64,000 bases of DNA from Microbacterium profundi (GCF_000763375.1 NZ_JPSY01000003.1:310001-374000), one strand, 5' to 3'. Numbered from the stretch's first letter, positions 1 through 9,309 are shown. The notes: generated by a model from the letters alone, not told the origin. Numbers and translations are program-made.

Positions 1-1
1 A

Positions 2-349
2 CGAGACGGCGACAGCACGCGCTTCCGTCGCCTCGGCGCACCGTCGTGGGATCCGAACGTGATCGCCTTCGAACGCCGTGACGAACACGGCGGCCGCATC
101 GTGGTGATCAGCAACTTCGCCGGTGTCGAACGCGCCGGACTCCCGCTGCACCTGCCGGTGCAGGGCGTGTGGGACGAGATCCTCAACACGGATGCCGTGG
201 AGTTCGGCGGCTCCGGGATCGGCAACTACGGCCGCATCGCCGCGCATGTCGACGGCGAGCACGGCACTCCGACGACGAAGATCACCCTGCCTGCACTGTC
301 GACGATCTGGCTGCGATACCGCGCGGAGCGACTAGAACAGCAGCGATGA
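2..349 (+). CDS. glgB: 1,4-alpha-glucan branching enzyme, C-terminal part (5' end outside the window)
   Basis: The reading frame is open from the window edge and encodes the last 115 residues of a GH13 glycogen branching enzyme, which makes alpha-1,6 branches in glycogen. The visible part is the C-terminal all-beta domain. It begins with the segment GDSTRFRRLGAPSWDP and continues into a typical terminal beta-sandwich (VIAFERRD, VVISNFAG). The catalytic barrel lies upstream of the window. The last 18 nt overlap the convergent thioredoxin/TPR gene. The family call rests on the C-terminal domain only; a related maltosyltransferase or trehalose synthase is less likely. Confidence 0.75.
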   Translation, partial: RDGDSTRFRRLGAPSWDPNVIAFERRDEHGGRIVVISNFAGVERAGLPLHLPVQGVWDEILNTDAVEFGGSGIGNYGRIAAHVDGEHGTPTTKITLPALSTIWLRYRAERLEQQR

Positions 350-1291
350 GAGGCGGTTGCGCGCCGCGATCACCCGAGCATCGCCGGTGCCGATGAGCCC
401 GAACAGTTCGACGAGGCGCTCCCGCACCGGGGCGCGCTCGTCGGACGGCAGGGCCGCGAAGAGATCGAGCAGTCTTCCGAACGCGTCGTCCACGTGGCCA
501 CCGGAGATATCGAGGTCGGCGACGGCGAACTGCGCCTGCACGTCGAGCGGTGCAGCAGCTGCGGCCGCCCGCGCCTGCTGAAGATCGAGGCCCTGCACGC
601 GATCGAGCAGCCGCACCTGGCCGAGTCCTGCGCGAGCGTCCTCGTCGCGCGGGTTCTCCGCGAGCGCCTTCTCGTAGGCGGTGATGGCCGCCGGGAAGTC
701 ACCCGCCTCGATCGCCGCGAACGCCTCCGCGTGCAGAGGCGGCAGCGGAGCCTCTTGCGGCTCCTCCGCGTCATCGGCACCCGGTTCCCCTGAGTCGGCC
801 GCAGCGCCCGCGACTGATCCGGTGACACCGTTCTGGGCGGCCACCTGCAGCAGCTGATCGAACACCTGACGCACCTGCTCCTCGGGAACCGCACCGGTGA
901 ACATCGGTACCGGCTGCCCGGCGATCAGGGCGACGACCATCGGAATGGACTGCGCGCGGAAGCTCTGCGCGAGCTGCGGATTCGCATCCACGTCGACTTT
1001 GGCGAGCACGACACGTCCGCCGAGCTCCGTGACGACCTTCTCGAGGATCGGGCTGAGCTGCTTGCAGGGCCCGCACCATTCGGCCCACAGGTCGACGACG
1101 ATCGGCACGGTGCGCGAGAGCTCCATGATCTGGCCGAACGTGGCGTCCGTGACATCGACGATGAATCCGCCCGCGGCTGGAGTCTCGGCGCCCGCCGGTG
1201 CCGGCGAGGCGTCGGCGGGAGGCGCCGGTCGGTTGCGCAGGCTCGAGAGGTCGACGGCGCCACGAAGGGCGGCTGGTGAGATGTCGCTCAT
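332..1291 (-). CDS. Thioredoxin domain protein with TPR tail (CnoX/YbbN-like)
   Basis: A 319-residue cytoplasmic protein. A Pro/Ala-rich N-terminus is followed by a thioredoxin fold with the active site WCGPCK (Cys73 and Cys76), and then by a helical TPR-like region from about residue 190, which includes AYEKALAENPRDEDARAGLG. This layout matches the CnoX/YbbN family, whose members act as thioredoxin-like co-chaperones. A full CGPC site suggests that redox activity is retained. The ATG start at 1291 overlaps the stop of the upstream gene by 4 nt (ATGA), so the two are probably translationally coupled. Longer in-frame starts would run through the upstream gene and are rejected. Confidence 0.85.
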   Translation of the reverse strand: MSDISPAALRGAVDLSSLRNRPAPPADASPAPAGAETPAAGGFIVDVTDATFGQIMELSRTVPIVVDLWAEWCGPCKQLSPILEKVVTELGGRVVLAKVDVDANPQLAQSFRAQSIPMVVALIAGQPVPMFTGAVPEEQVRQVFDQLLQVAAQNGVTGSVAGAAADSGEPGADDAEEPQEAPLPPLHAEAFAAIEAGDFPAAITAYEKALAENPRDEDARAGLGQVRLLDRVQGLDLQQARAAAAAAPLDVQAQFAVADLDISGGHVDDAFGRLLDLFAALPSDERAPVRERLVELFGLIGTGDARVIAARNRLSSLLF

Positions 1292-3168
1292 TGGATCACT
1301 TCCACGTTGAGGATGTCTTGACGCACGGCGAGGAGGCGGATCTGCTCCGATGACCCCTGGGCGGGCACCGAGAAGAACAGCTGGAGTCCATATGTGGTCA
1401 CGACGCCCTTGGCAGCCTCCTCGACCCCAGTGAGCGTCTTCGCTTCGGGGTTCTCCCCGAACTTGATCACCGCGTCCGTCGACGTCGGCGCGATGGTCTC
1501 GCTGTCGACCATCGACACGGCCACGATCGCTCCGCTGTCCAGCGTCGCCAAGGCCACGGCGGGCTGGTCGGCCGGCACGATGTCGAACGCTGTGCTCGAG
1601 GTCTCGGCGGCGCCGTTGTCCACGAGCGACTGCGTGACGGCCGCGCGGCTCGCCGAGATGGAGTCCGCCAGCGTGATGCTCACCGGATCGAACAGCGAAC
1701 GGAACTCGCTCTTCTCGCCGCTGTCCACCACATCCGCGAAGGCCGTCGCGAGCTCTTCGGGTGCGAGTGCGAGGAACGCGGATGCGTTCTCCGTGATGAG
1801 GCTGGTCCCCAGCCATGCGGGGGCGAGCTCCGGCACCTCGGCAGAAGCCTGCATCTCGGCGACGTTGGCGACCTGGTAGTTCGACCACGGATCGGCCTGC
1901 GTCATGGTGAGGATGACCGGTGGCACAGTGTCGTCGCTCTTGCTCTTGCTGAGCGCGAGAACGGTGCGCGGCCACTCGTCCGTCGCCTGAGGCAGGAGCA
2001 CCTCGATGACATCGGTCGGGATGGTGGCGGGCAGTGCACGGTCGGTGAGCGTCGCACGCAGGGTGTAGTCGGTGCTCCTCGCTGCAAGCGCGGCACCGGC
2101 CAGACGAGTGCCGGCGAGGTCGATGTCGAGCGACGCGTCAGCTTCTTCAAGAGTGCCGGCGATGCTCTTGAGGATGCGGGAAGCCTGAGCCTCTGTGACT
2201 GCCGGTGGCTTCTGATCCTCCGGTGTGATGACGGTCTGCGTCGGCGACGGCGTCGGCGAAGGATCTGCGAACTGCGGCCACGAGTCGCTGGAGCAGCCGG
2301 CGAACAGCAACGCGGCCACTCCGAATGCGGGCAGCACCAGCAGCCTGCGGCGCACGCTGTGCGCACGGCGCTCGCTCTTCGGCGCGCTCTTCTCCTCCGG
2401 TGCGCCGTCGGATGCGGGTTCGGCGTCGCCAGTGGCCTCGAGCGACTCGCGAACGGGTGCCGACTCGACGGCGAGGTCGATGGGTTCAGTGGCCGGCATC
2501 GGACCTGGCCCCTTGCGGCGCGGACCGCGTCCCCTGCGCTGATGGCGGATCGCCAGCACATACATGACGAGGCCGAACAGCAGCACAGCGCCGCCTGCGG
2601 CGATGAGCGGTCCGACCCAGGGCGTGGACCGATCGAGCGGCCAGGAGACGACGACATCCGAGGGTGCGTCCTGGGTTCCGTCCTTCGCGATGAGAACGCT
2701 CATGCCCTCCGGCAGCTGCATGTCGGTGATCAGCTGATCGGCCTCGCTGAAGGAATCGAGCCAGAGATCCGACCCCACTGGGTTGCGGCCCTCCGGCTCG
2801 GCGGTGTCACCCTCGGCGGCACCGCTCTCGTCCTCCGGTGCGACCTCCGGCTCGACGAGAGTGGAGACGCTCTCGCCGTCGGAGTCGAGTGCGACCGCGT
2901 TGTACTCGGCATCCAAGAGCCATGCCTTCAGATCGGCGGTGCGACCATAGGCGACGAAGATGTCGCCCTCGCCGCGGACCAGCAGCGTCTGCTGGCCCGG
3001 ATTCTCACGGAGCACCGCTCCGTCCACGAGCGTGAAGGGCGCGGGCTCCTCGACACTCAACTCCGTCTGCTGGGCCGATGGACCCATGAAGATGGTTCGC
3101 TGAGCGATGCCTGCTCCGATGAGAAGCGTGGCCAGGACGAAGGCCACGACGGCCCATACGAAACGCAC
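1288..3168 (-). CDS. Membrane-anchored protein with an internal lipobox, function unknown
   Basis: The protein has 626 residues from a GTG start that has a good AGGAGA site 5'. I do not recognise a function. Residues 5-22 form a membrane segment, 23-180 look extracytoplasmic, 185-207 form a second segment, and 208-275 are basic and Pro/Ala/Glu-rich. Residues 275-291 form a third hydrophobic stretch that ends in a lipobox-like LFAGC (Cys292). A Pro/Thr linker and a large domain of about 300 residues follow. The layout looks like a membrane protein fused to a complete lipoprotein, so the C-terminal domain could be exported again. The gene is coupled by ATGA to the thioredoxin/TPR gene, which suggests an envelope role for the pair. 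Confidence 0.7.
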   Translation of the reverse strand: MRFVWAVVAFVLATLLIGAGIAQRTIFMGPSAQQTELSVEEPAPFTLVDGAVLRENPGQQTLLVRGEGDIFVAYGRTADLKAWLLDAEYNAVALDSDGESVSTLVEPEVAPEDESGAAEGDTAEPEGRNPVGSDLWLDSFSEADQLITDMQLPEGMSVLIAKDGTQDAPSDVVVSWPLDRSTPWVGPLIAAGGAVLLFGLVMYVLAIRHQRRGRGPRRKGPGPMPATEPIDLAVESAPVRESLEATGDAEPASDGAPEEKSAPKSERRAHSVRRRLLVLPAFGVAALLFAGCSSDSWPQFADPSPTPSPTQTVITPEDQKPPAVTEAQASRILKSIAGTLEEADASLDIDLAGTRLAGAALAARSTDYTLRATLTDRALPATIPTDVIEVLLPQATDEWPRTVLALSKSKSDDTVPPVILTMTQADPWSNYQVANVAEMQASAEVPELAPAWLGTSLITENASAFLALAPEELATAFADVVDSGEKSEFRSLFDPVSITLADSISASRAAVTQSLVDNGAAETSSTAFDIVPADQPAVALATLDSGAIVAVSMVDSETIAPTSTDAVIKFGENPEAKTLTGVEEAAKGVVTTYGLQLFFSVPAQGSSEQIRLLAVRQDILNVEVIQ

Positions 3169-3345
3169 GAAAAGTCTCCTTACGTGATCCGGGCGCCTCG
3201 CCCAGATCTCCGCTCGACGTTTCAGACTATCGAAACAGGCTGAGTGTTGACTACGAGGGGGCGGCAACGTTCCCCGAGCGGCACGTCGTCGATGGCGTCC
3301 GCCGCTTGCCGACTACCCTGAGATCAGTCTTGTCGAGGAGGGCCC

Positions 3346-4398
3346 ATGAAGGTTCACAATCCGTTCCGCACGGCCCTTGTGGCGACGCTCGGAGTGGGAC
3401 TGGGCATCCTGCTCATCGGCAGCGTGCAATCGCTCTCCACCGTGCTGCTCTACGTCGGCACCGCGCTGTTCATCAGCCTCGGGCTCGATCCGGTCATCTC
3501 GTTCCTGGAGCGCCGTCGGTTGCCGCGTTGGCTCGCGGTCATCCTCACGATCCTCGGTGTCCTCGGCATCTTCGCCGGAATCGTGCTCATCGTCCTGCCG
3601 ATCATCATCGACCAGGTGAGCCAGCTCGTGGAACAGATCACCGCGCTCGTCCAGTCGAGCAACGACATCTGGGGCGATCTGCGGGAGTGGCTGGGAGCAG
3701 TGTTCCCGGCACTGGACATCGATCGCATCCTGACCGAGTCGCAGGACTGGTTGCTCGCGAACATGGGTGACATCACCGGCGGCGTGATCGCTGTGAGCCT
3801 CAACCTCGTGACCGGACTGTTCGGCGCCTTCATCGTGCTGATCCTGACCATCTATCTGACCGCGTCGACGCCGTCTCTGAAGCGTTCGGTCTATCAGCTG
3901 GTTCCGGCATCCCGACGCCCTCGCTTCGTCGACCTGGCCGAGCAGATCACCGACTCGGTCGGCTACTACGTCATGGGCCAGGTCACGCTCGGCGTGATCA
4001 ACGGTGTGCTCAGCGCGATCTTCCTCAGCATCATCGGCCACCCGTTCGCCGCCGTGCTCGCGGTGGTCGCGTTCTTCTTCTCGCTCATCCCGCTCGTGGG
4101 AACCCTCACCGGCTCCACGCTCATCGTGCTCGCGTGCCTGATTCCGGGTGTCGGCTCCCCGGCAACGGCGATTGCGGCCGGCGTCTATTACCTGATCTAC
4201 ATGCAGATCGAGGCGTACGTGATCTCACCGCGCATCATGAGTCGCGCAGTCTCGGTTCCCGGGGCAGTCGTCGTCGTTGCTGCGCTCGCCGGCGGGTCGC
4301 TGCTGGGATTGCTCGGCGCACTCATCGCGATTCCGGTCGCGGCGAGCATCCTGATCATCTACCGTCAGGTGCTCATCCCCCGCATGAACGAGAGATGA
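3346..4398 (+). CDS. AI-2E family transporter (PerM-type exporter)
   Basis: A 350-residue polytopic membrane protein. It has paired hydrophobic segments near residues 10-45 and 60-90, an amphipathic middle region (QLVEQITALVQSSNDIWG), and a cluster of C-terminal membrane helices that includes the family-typical stretch around GHPFAAVLAVVAFFFSLIPL. The AI-2E/PerM family includes putative quorum-signal exporters and Na+/H+ antiporters, so the substrate cannot be inferred. The ATG start follows a GAGGAGGG ribosome-binding site. The 3' end overlaps the convergent hydrolase gene by 26 nt. Confidence 0.88.
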   Translation: MKVHNPFRTALVATLGVGLGILLIGSVQSLSTVLLYVGTALFISLGLDPVISFLERRRLPRWLAVILTILGVLGIFAGIVLIVLPIIIDQVSQLVEQITALVQSSNDIWGDLREWLGAVFPALDIDRILTESQDWLLANMGDITGGVIAVSLNLVTGLFGAFIVLILTIYLTASTPSLKRSVYQLVPASRRPRFVDLAEQITDSVGYYVMGQVTLGVINGVLSAIFLSIIGHPFAAVLAVVAFFFSLIPLVGTLTGSTLIVLACLIPGVGSPATAIAAGVYYLIYMQIEAYVISPRIMSRAVSVPGAVVVVAALAGGSLLGLLGALIAIPVAASILIIYRQVLIPRMNER

Positions 4399-5110
4399 CC
4401 GGCCATTCGTTCGGGAGCGGCAGCGCATCCGGATTCACCACGGCGACGATCTCGGTGAGCACGCGGCGCGTCTGGGCCTCTCCGACCCACAGGTGCTTGC
4501 CGCCTTCGACATCGATCAGCGTGATGTCGGGAATCGACGCGAAGCGCTCCCGAGCCTCTTCGGGGCGCAGGTAGTCGTCGAGCTCGGGGATGACCGCGAT
4601 CACCCGGCGCTCATCGCCCGCCCACGCCGAGAGATCATCCGCAGTCGCCCTGTGCAACGGGGGCGAGAGCAGGATGATGCCCTCCACGTCGTGCTCACGC
4701 CCGTACTTCAGTGCGAGCTCAGTGCCGAACGACCAGCCCAGCAGCCACGGACGCGGCAGAGCCCTCTCATGGACGAAGTCCATCGCCGCGGCCACATCGA
4801 ACTGCTCGGCTTCGCCGCCGTCGAACTTCCCCTGACTCGTGCCACGCGGCGACGTCGTACCACGCGTGTTGAATCGCAGCACGGCCAGATCTGCCAGGGC
4901 GGGGAGGCGCGCGGCGGCCTTTCGCAGAATGTGCGAATCCATGAACCCACCGGCGGTCGGGAGCGGGTGCAGCGTCACAAGCGTCGCAACGGGTGCATCG
5001 GTCTCGGGGAGTGCCAATTCGCCCACCAGCGTCAACTCATCCGCCGTGGACAGTTCGATCGCCTCCCGCCGTGCCGGCAGCTCCAGCGGTCCGCGGATCT
5101 CCAGGCTCAC
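4373..5110 (-). CDS. Alpha/beta hydrolase
   Basis: A 245-residue soluble alpha/beta hydrolase. The nucleophile elbow is GWSFG with Ser127. An acidic residue sits at PELDD (178-179) and the likely catalytic His is in EGGKHLW (His206). The motif TLHPLPTAGGFMDS near residue 46 resembles the oxyanion region of the YqiA/PhaZ-like small hydrolases. I chose the GTG start at 5110 because a GGAGG site lies just upstream and the start overlaps the previous stop by 4 nt (GTGA). Longer in-frame N-termini would lie inside the upstream gene. The substrate is unknown. Confidence 0.8.
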   Translation of the reverse strand: MSLEIRGPLELPARREAIELSTADELTLVGELALPETDAPVATLVTLHPLPTAGGFMDSHILRKAAARLPALADLAVLRFNTRGTTSPRGTSQGKFDGGEAEQFDVAAAMDFVHERALPRPWLLGWSFGTELALKYGREHDVEGIILLSPPLHRATADDLSAWAGDERRVIAVIPELDDYLRPEEARERFASIPDITLIDVEGGKHLWVGEAQTRRVLTEIVAVVNPDALPLPNEWPVISRSCGG

Positions 5111-5394
5111 GCCATCCTCCAGCAGTGTGTGTGCCAATGCCGCCGCGCGGCGAGGTCGGCCGCATCGCCGAGCACACCGTCGGCACGCCAGACGACCTGG
5201 TGCGCAGTGCCGGCGACGATCGTACCGCCGCATCCGGGGCAGATGTATTCCTTCTGGGCCTGCTGCCCCGACACCGGCTGCACAGTCCATTCCCGGCCCT
5301 GGCGCGTCTCTGCGCGCTTCCAGCCCGAGAGCAGCCGGTCGAAGGAGTCGTCAGTGTCAGGGCGCTCCTGGCGCCGCCTGTGCGAGCGTGGCAT
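5107..5394 (-). CDS. Small zinc-finger-like protein
   Basis: A 95-residue basic protein with one Cys pair (CPGCGG, Cys52 and Cys55) and a downstream cluster HWHTHC (His86, His88, His90, Cys91). Together these could bind one zinc ion in an HNH-like or zinc-ribbon arrangement. Similar small proteins are conserved in Microbacteriaceae, often under vague names, and I know of no proven role. It is coupled by GTGA to the alpha/beta hydrolase downstream. The N-terminal 30 residues are rich in Arg and Lys, consistent with nucleic-acid binding, but this is an inference. Confidence 0.65.
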   Translation of the reverse strand: MPRSHRRRQERPDTDDSFDRLLSGWKRAETRQGREWTVQPVSGQQAQKEYICPGCGGTIVAGTAHQVVWRADGVLGDAADLAARRHWHTHCWRMA

Positions 5395-5403
5395 GTCGGA
5401 GCA

Positions 5404-6141
5404 TTACCACCAGTTGTTGTTGATCCAGAAGTCGTAAGCCCCGGCCCAACTGCCGTAGCGTCCTGTCGCGTAGCCGTTCGCCCAGCGCAGGTTGTCGACC
5501 GGGTCGTAGCCGTTGCCCGGCACCTTGCTGCACGGCAGCGCCTGTACGAGACCGCACGCGCCGGACGAGGAGTTCGTGGCGTTCGGATTCCAACCGCTCT
5601 CCTTGGAGACGACGTAGTCCACATAGCCCCAGTCGCTCGACGCGATGCCGGCCGCCGCCATCCACTCCGCCGGTGCACCGCCGCCCGTGTAGTACAGCGG
5701 GCCGGCGCTTCCTGAGGAATCCGAGGAATCCGAATCGGTCGACGCGACCTCTGGTTCCGGCGTCGGAGTGGGCGTGGGAGTCGGTGTCACATAGACGTCG
5801 TAGGCGCCGCGGGAGACCGGCGCGATGGTAGCGCCCTCGGCCGTGACCGTCAGATCTTGCGTGTCCTGGACTGCGAGCGAGAAAGGCGTCTGCACGTCTG
5901 CCACCGGAGGATCCGCGAGCGCCATGCCTGTGGGCGCCACGATCGCGGCTGCGAAGGCGACGACGCCGAACGCCGCGAAGCCGCCGACGACACCACGCCT
6001 GCGCGACCAACGACGAGGAGTGCGCGCGGGTGATTTCTTGGGTGCGGTTCTCACCGGCGCATCGCTGGCGATGGCGGGATCGATCTCGGTGCCGGAAGTC
6101 ACAATAGCTTCAGTGTAACCAGCCGCGCCTGAGACCTCCAT
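5404..6141 (-). CDS. Secreted lysozyme-like (transglycosylase/Rpf-type) cell wall protein
   Basis: A 245-residue exported protein. A basic N-terminus (KKSPARTPRRWSRRR) leads into a membrane/signal segment at about residues 51-75. A Thr-Pro repeat linker (TPTPTPTPEPE, about 120-131) and a Ser/Asp-rich stretch follow. The C-terminal domain is lysozyme-like, with the catalytic Glu in VVSKESGWNP (Glu181) and a likely disulfide pair (ACGLVQALPC). It probably cleaves or remodels peptidoglycan outside the membrane. The ATG at 6141 has no clear ribosome-binding site. An in-frame GTG at 6102, 9 nt after a -10-like TACACT, is a plausible alternative, possibly leaderless, start. Confidence 0.75.
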   Translation of the reverse strand: MEVSGAAGYTEAIVTSGTEIDPAIASDAPVRTAPKKSPARTPRRWSRRRGVVGGFAAFGVVAFAAAIVAPTGMALADPPVADVQTPFSLAVQDTQDLTVTAEGATIAPVSRGAYDVYVTPTPTPTPTPEPEVASTDSDSSDSSGSAGPLYYTGGGAPAEWMAAAGIASSDWGYVDYVVSKESGWNPNATNSSSGACGLVQALPCSKVPGNGYDPVDNLRWANGYATGRYGSWAGAYDFWINNNWW

Positions 6142-6161
6142 CCGAATGCCGGGACGGTCGT

Positions 6162-6752
6162 TCAGCGAACCGCGAGGATCACGTCGATCGTGGCATCCAG
6201 CAGCGCATCGACCTGCTCTTCGCGGTAGCCGCCGCGCTGCATCCGGAATGCAGCCGATCGCAGCTGTTCGACCGACAGTTCATCACCATCGCGCAGGTAC
6301 CGTACGATCCGTGCGGCGACGTGATCGACCTCGTCGACGCGGTATCCGAATGACAGGAAGCCCGTGCGTGCGAACTTGTGCCGGCGGCTGCGCGCCAGAT
6401 GGTCGAGTATGAGCTGCGCATCCGAGCGCGCGTGCTCGACCCATGCCTGCGCACCCTCGACGCGCACGGCGCGCTCACGCTGCCGTGCGGCCAGCGCATC
6501 CTCCACACGCCCGAGAGCGGCATCGACCTCAGCGATGTCGTATCCGCCCTTGACGAGCGGGAAGGATGCCACGCGCACGTCGGCGGCGGAGAGATCGTCG
6601 GTGTCGTCCTCGAAGCTGTCACGGGCCGCAGCCAAGAACGTGTCCACCGCGACGCGGTGGTATCCGCGCTCGCGACCACTCGCCAGTCCGAAGGCGGGCG
6701 CCGCCTTGTCGTCGTCGATCTCAGTCACACCGTTCACCGTATCCGAAGTCAT
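6162..6752 (-). CDS. DivIVA-domain repeat protein
   Basis: A 196-residue cytoplasmic protein built around short repeats of the DivIVA N-terminal type: FPLVKGGYDIAEVD, FLSFGYRVDEVD and FRMQRGGYREEQVD. A short helical region between the first and second repeats (RVEDALAARQRERAVRV) may form a coiled coil. DivIVA-like proteins of actinobacteria sit at poles and organise tip growth. This small member lacks the long C-terminal coiled coil of Wag31, so its exact role is unknown. The start at 6752 overlaps the cdsA stop by 4 nt (ATGA). The wall-lytic gene lies 20 nt downstream. Confidence 0.72.
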   Translation of the reverse strand: MTSDTVNGVTEIDDDKAAPAFGLASGRERGYHRVAVDTFLAAARDSFEDDTDDLSAADVRVASFPLVKGGYDIAEVDAALGRVEDALAARQRERAVRVEGAQAWVEHARSDAQLILDHLARSRRHKFARTGFLSFGYRVDEVDHVAARIVRYLRDGDELSVEQLRSAAFRMQRGGYREEQVDALLDATIDVILAVR

Positions 6753-7852
6753 GGAAGCGTCATCCAAGGCGAGAGCAGGAAGTACAGGCTCAGCGCCGGA
6801 ATGGTCGAGGGAAGGATGCTGTCCAGTCGATCCAGGAGCCCTCCGTGGCCGGGGAGCCATGAGCTCATGTCCTTGATGCCCATGTCACGTTTGATCATCG
6901 ACTCGGCGAGATCGCCCAGGGTGGCGGTGAGCAGAATGGCGACGCCGAAGATCACGCCCGCCCACCACGGCAGGTTGAGCAGGAAGATCGCGAGGAGCAC
7001 GCCTGCGGCGACGGCAGCGACCACAGCGCCGGCGAAGCCTTCCCAGGTCTTCTTCGGGCTGATGCGCGGCGCCATCGGATGCGTGCCGAAGGCGAGTCCG
7101 GCAGCATAGGCGCCGGTGTCGGATGCGACGGCGATCGCGACGAACGCGAGCACCCACCACTGCCCGCCCTCCTGGGCGAGCAGGAGCAGAGCGATGCCGG
7201 TGAGGAAGGGCACGTACACCTGGACGAAGCCACTGACGAGGGCATCGGTGAGCACGTCACCGTATGTACGGCCGTCCTTCGACATCATCTGCGCAAGAAG
7301 ACGCCACACGACGACGAACACGACGGCGACCAGCAAAGCGACCCAGATGAGCCACGGCGGTGCGAAGTAGCCGGCGAGCACCAGCGCGACGCCGGCGATG
7401 ATCTGCGGGACGAGGTCGATCCGGCGGCCCGCAGCGCTCAGCGCCCGTGCCAGCTCGAAGATCCCGAGCACCGCGATCGCCAGGGCGATCGGGACGAACA
7501 GCTCTTTGATGAAGATCAGCGAGGCCAGCAGGATCGCACCGAATCCGAGCCCGACCAGGATCGCGAGGATCAGGTCGCGGCCGGTGCGCGCCTTTATCCG
7601 CTCATTCGCCTGATCGAGATGCTCCCTGGCCTGAGTCACATGAGTCTCGAACTCGCCCCTGGCCTGGCGCAGTTGCTCCCGCATCGCGGCGGTCGGATCG
7701 ACAGGATGCGCAGACCCGGCCGGCAGCGGCGGACGCGGCGGAATCGACCCCTCGTCCACGACGGGGAGGTCGACTTCCGGGGTGGCTCCATCACGTGCTT
7801 CGCGCCGCGTCAGCGGGCGTTGCTCGTCGGCGGAGCCGGCTGCGGCGCTCAT
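6749..7852 (-). CDS. cdsA: Phosphatidate cytidylyltransferase
   Basis: A 367-residue integral membrane enzyme that makes CDP-diacylglycerol from phosphatidate and CTP. The C-terminal family signature is complete: SMIKRDMGIKD followed by LPGHGGLLDRLD. About eight membrane helices lie between residue 95 and the end. An extra cytoplasmic N-terminus of roughly 90 residues is Pro/Ala/Glu-rich, with a helical part (REQLRQARGEFETHVTQARE). Such extensions are common in actinobacterial CdsA. The gene lies 6 nt after frr in the rpsB-tsf-pyrH-frr-cdsA order known from many bacteria. Confidence 0.95.
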   Translation of the reverse strand: MSAAAGSADEQRPLTRREARDGATPEVDLPVVDEGSIPPRPPLPAGSAHPVDPTAAMREQLRQARGEFETHVTQAREHLDQANERIKARTGRDLILAILVGLGFGAILLASLIFIKELFVPIALAIAVLGIFELARALSAAGRRIDLVPQIIAGVALVLAGYFAPPWLIWVALLVAVVFVVVWRLLAQMMSKDGRTYGDVLTDALVSGFVQVYVPFLTGIALLLLAQEGGQWWVLAFVAIAVASDTGAYAAGLAFGTHPMAPRISPKKTWEGFAGAVVAAVAAGVLLAIFLLNLPWWAGVIFGVAILLTATLGDLAESMIKRDMGIKDMSSWLPGHGGLLDRLDSILPSTIPALSLYFLLSPWMTLP

Positions 7853-7858
7853 CCTGGG

Positions 7859-8413
7859 TTATACCTCGAGCAGCTCGGTCTCTTTGCGCTTGAGGGCGTC
7901 GTCGACGAGGTCGACGTGCTGGCGCGTGATCGCGTCGAGTTCCTTCTCGCCACGTGAGATCTCGTCTTCGCCGACGTCGCTCTTGAGCGCGTCGAGCTCA
8001 TCTTTGGACTTGCGACGGATGCCGCGGAGGTGCACCTTCGCGTCCTCGCCCTTCGTACGCACGAGCTTGACGTACTCCTTGCGGCGCTCGGCGGTGAGCT
8101 CGGGCATCGTCACGCGCACGATGTTGCCGTCGTTCGTGGGATTCGCGCCCAGGTTCGGCATGTCGCGGATCGCCTGTTCGATGGCCTTCAGCGCGGTCTT
8201 GTCATACGGCGTGATCACGAGTGAACGTGCCTCAGGGTTCGCCATCGACGCGAGCTGCGCGAGGGGTGTGGGTGAACCGTAATAGTCCACCATCACCTTC
8301 TGGAACATCTGCGGGTTCGCCCGTCCGGTACGGACCGTGGCGAAGTCCTCTTTGGCGGCTTCGACCGCACGCGTCATTCGGGAGGTGGTTTCAGCGAGGA
8401 CATCCGCGATCAC
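7859..8413 (-). CDS. frr: Ribosome recycling factor
   Basis: A 184-residue protein, the usual length for RRF, which splits post-termination ribosomes together with EF-G. The sequence is typical throughout. It includes [14 protein letters not shown] near the N-terminus, [20 protein letters not shown], the segment [16 protein letters not shown] and the C-terminal helix that closes the three-helix bundle. The start is GTG at 8413. It lies 86 nt downstream of pyrH, and that gap shows no obvious terminator. Confidence 0.97.
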   Translation of the reverse strand: MIADVLAETTSRMTRAVEAAKEDFATVRTGRANPQMFQKVMVDYYGSPTPLAQLASMANPEARSLVITPYDKTALKAIEQAIRDMPNLGANPTNDGNIVRVTMPELTAERRKEYVKLVRTKGEDAKVHLRGIRRKSKDELDALKSDVGEDEISRGEKELDAITRQHVDLVDDALKRKETELLEV

Positions 8414-8499
8414 GGTGACTCCTATCGTCGGGGTGTTCCAGCAACGTGGTGTTCCGGTAATTCTATCCGGGCATGCGCTCGGACCCGGCGTGGCGCGCC

Positions 8500-9216
8500 T
8501 CAGGCGGAGACGCGCGTGCCGATCGCCTCGCCGAGAAGCGCGCGGGTGACGTTTCCCGCGGGCTCCATGCCGAAGACCCGCATGTCCATGTTGTTGTCCA
8601 TGCAGAGGCTGAACGCCGTCGAGTCGACGACCTTGAGGCCGCGCTGCAGCGCGTCGCGGTAGGTGACCTGCTCGATGCGGGTCGCGGTGGCATCCTTGTT
8701 GGGGTCGGCGGTGTAGACGGCGTCCACGCCGTTCTTGGCCACGAGCACCTCGTCGGCCCCGATCTCCAGGGCGCGCTGCGCTGCGACCGTGTCGGTCGAG
8801 AAGTACGGGAGTCCTGCGCCGGCGCCGAAGATCACGACACGACCCTTCTCCATGTGCCGCTCCGCGCGGCGCGGAATGTACGGCTCGGCCACCTGCGTCA
8901 TCGAGATGGCGGACTGCACGCGAGTGGCGGCTCCGGCCTGCTCGAGGAAGTCCTGCAGAGCGAGCGCGTTCATGACCGTTCCGAGCATGCCCATGTAGTC
9001 GGCGCGTCCCCGGTCCATCCCGCGCTGGCTGAGCTCCGCACCGCGGAAGAAATTCCCACCGCCGACGACGATCGCGATCTCCACCTGGTCGACGGCCGCC
9101 GCGATCTCTCGTGCGATCTGGCCGACGACATCGGGATTGACGCCGAGCTGTCCAGCGCCGAAGGCCTCACCGGAGAGTTTGAGAAGGACGCGACGGCGTC
9201 CGGTGCGTTCGGTCAT
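8500..9216 (-). CDS. pyrH: UMP kinase
   Basis: A 238-residue amino-acid-kinase-family enzyme that converts UMP to UDP. Markers are the N-terminal [11 protein letters not shown], the glycine-rich [11 protein letters not shown], the [17 protein letters not shown] segment and [21 protein letters not shown] chose the ATG at 9216 ([10 protein letters not shown]) because GAGAGGA lies about 11 nt upstream. The gene follows a strong hairpin after tsf, so it may have its own promoter in the 48-nt leader. Confidence 0.96.
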   Translation of the reverse strand: MTERTGRRRVLLKLSGEAFGAGQLGVNPDVVGQIAREIAAAVDQVEIAIVVGGGNFFRGAELSQRGMDRGRADYMGMLGTVMNALALQDFLEQAGAATRVQSAISMTQVAEPYIPRRAERHMEKGRVVIFGAGAGLPYFSTDTVAAQRALEIGADEVLVAKNGVDAVYTADPNKDATATRIEQVTYRDALQRGLKVVDSTAFSLCMDNNMDMRVFGMEPAGNVTRALLGEAIGTRVSA

Positions 9217-9267
9217 GGGTGGGTGATCCTCTCGTCCCGATTCAAGATAGTGCCTTGTGGGCATGAA

Positions 9268-9302
9268 GAAGGGGTTCGGATCACAATGATCCGAACCCCT
9301 TC
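9268..9302 (-). terminator. Hairpin terminator after tsf
   Basis: Two perfect 16-nt arms (9268-9283 and 9287-9302) are separated by 3 nt and start 8 nt beyond the tsf stop. Read on the minus strand the stem is followed by a short pyrimidine run (TTC). It probably ends or attenuates rpsB-tsf transcription before pyrH. The poor U-tract means it could instead act as a processing or stabilising hairpin. Confidence 0.7.
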
Positions 9303-9309
9303 CAGGTTG

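Noticed and set aside
2359..3243. Plus-strand open frame of 294 codons
   Set aside because: It lies antisense to the lipobox membrane protein and has no ribosome-binding site or recognised domain.
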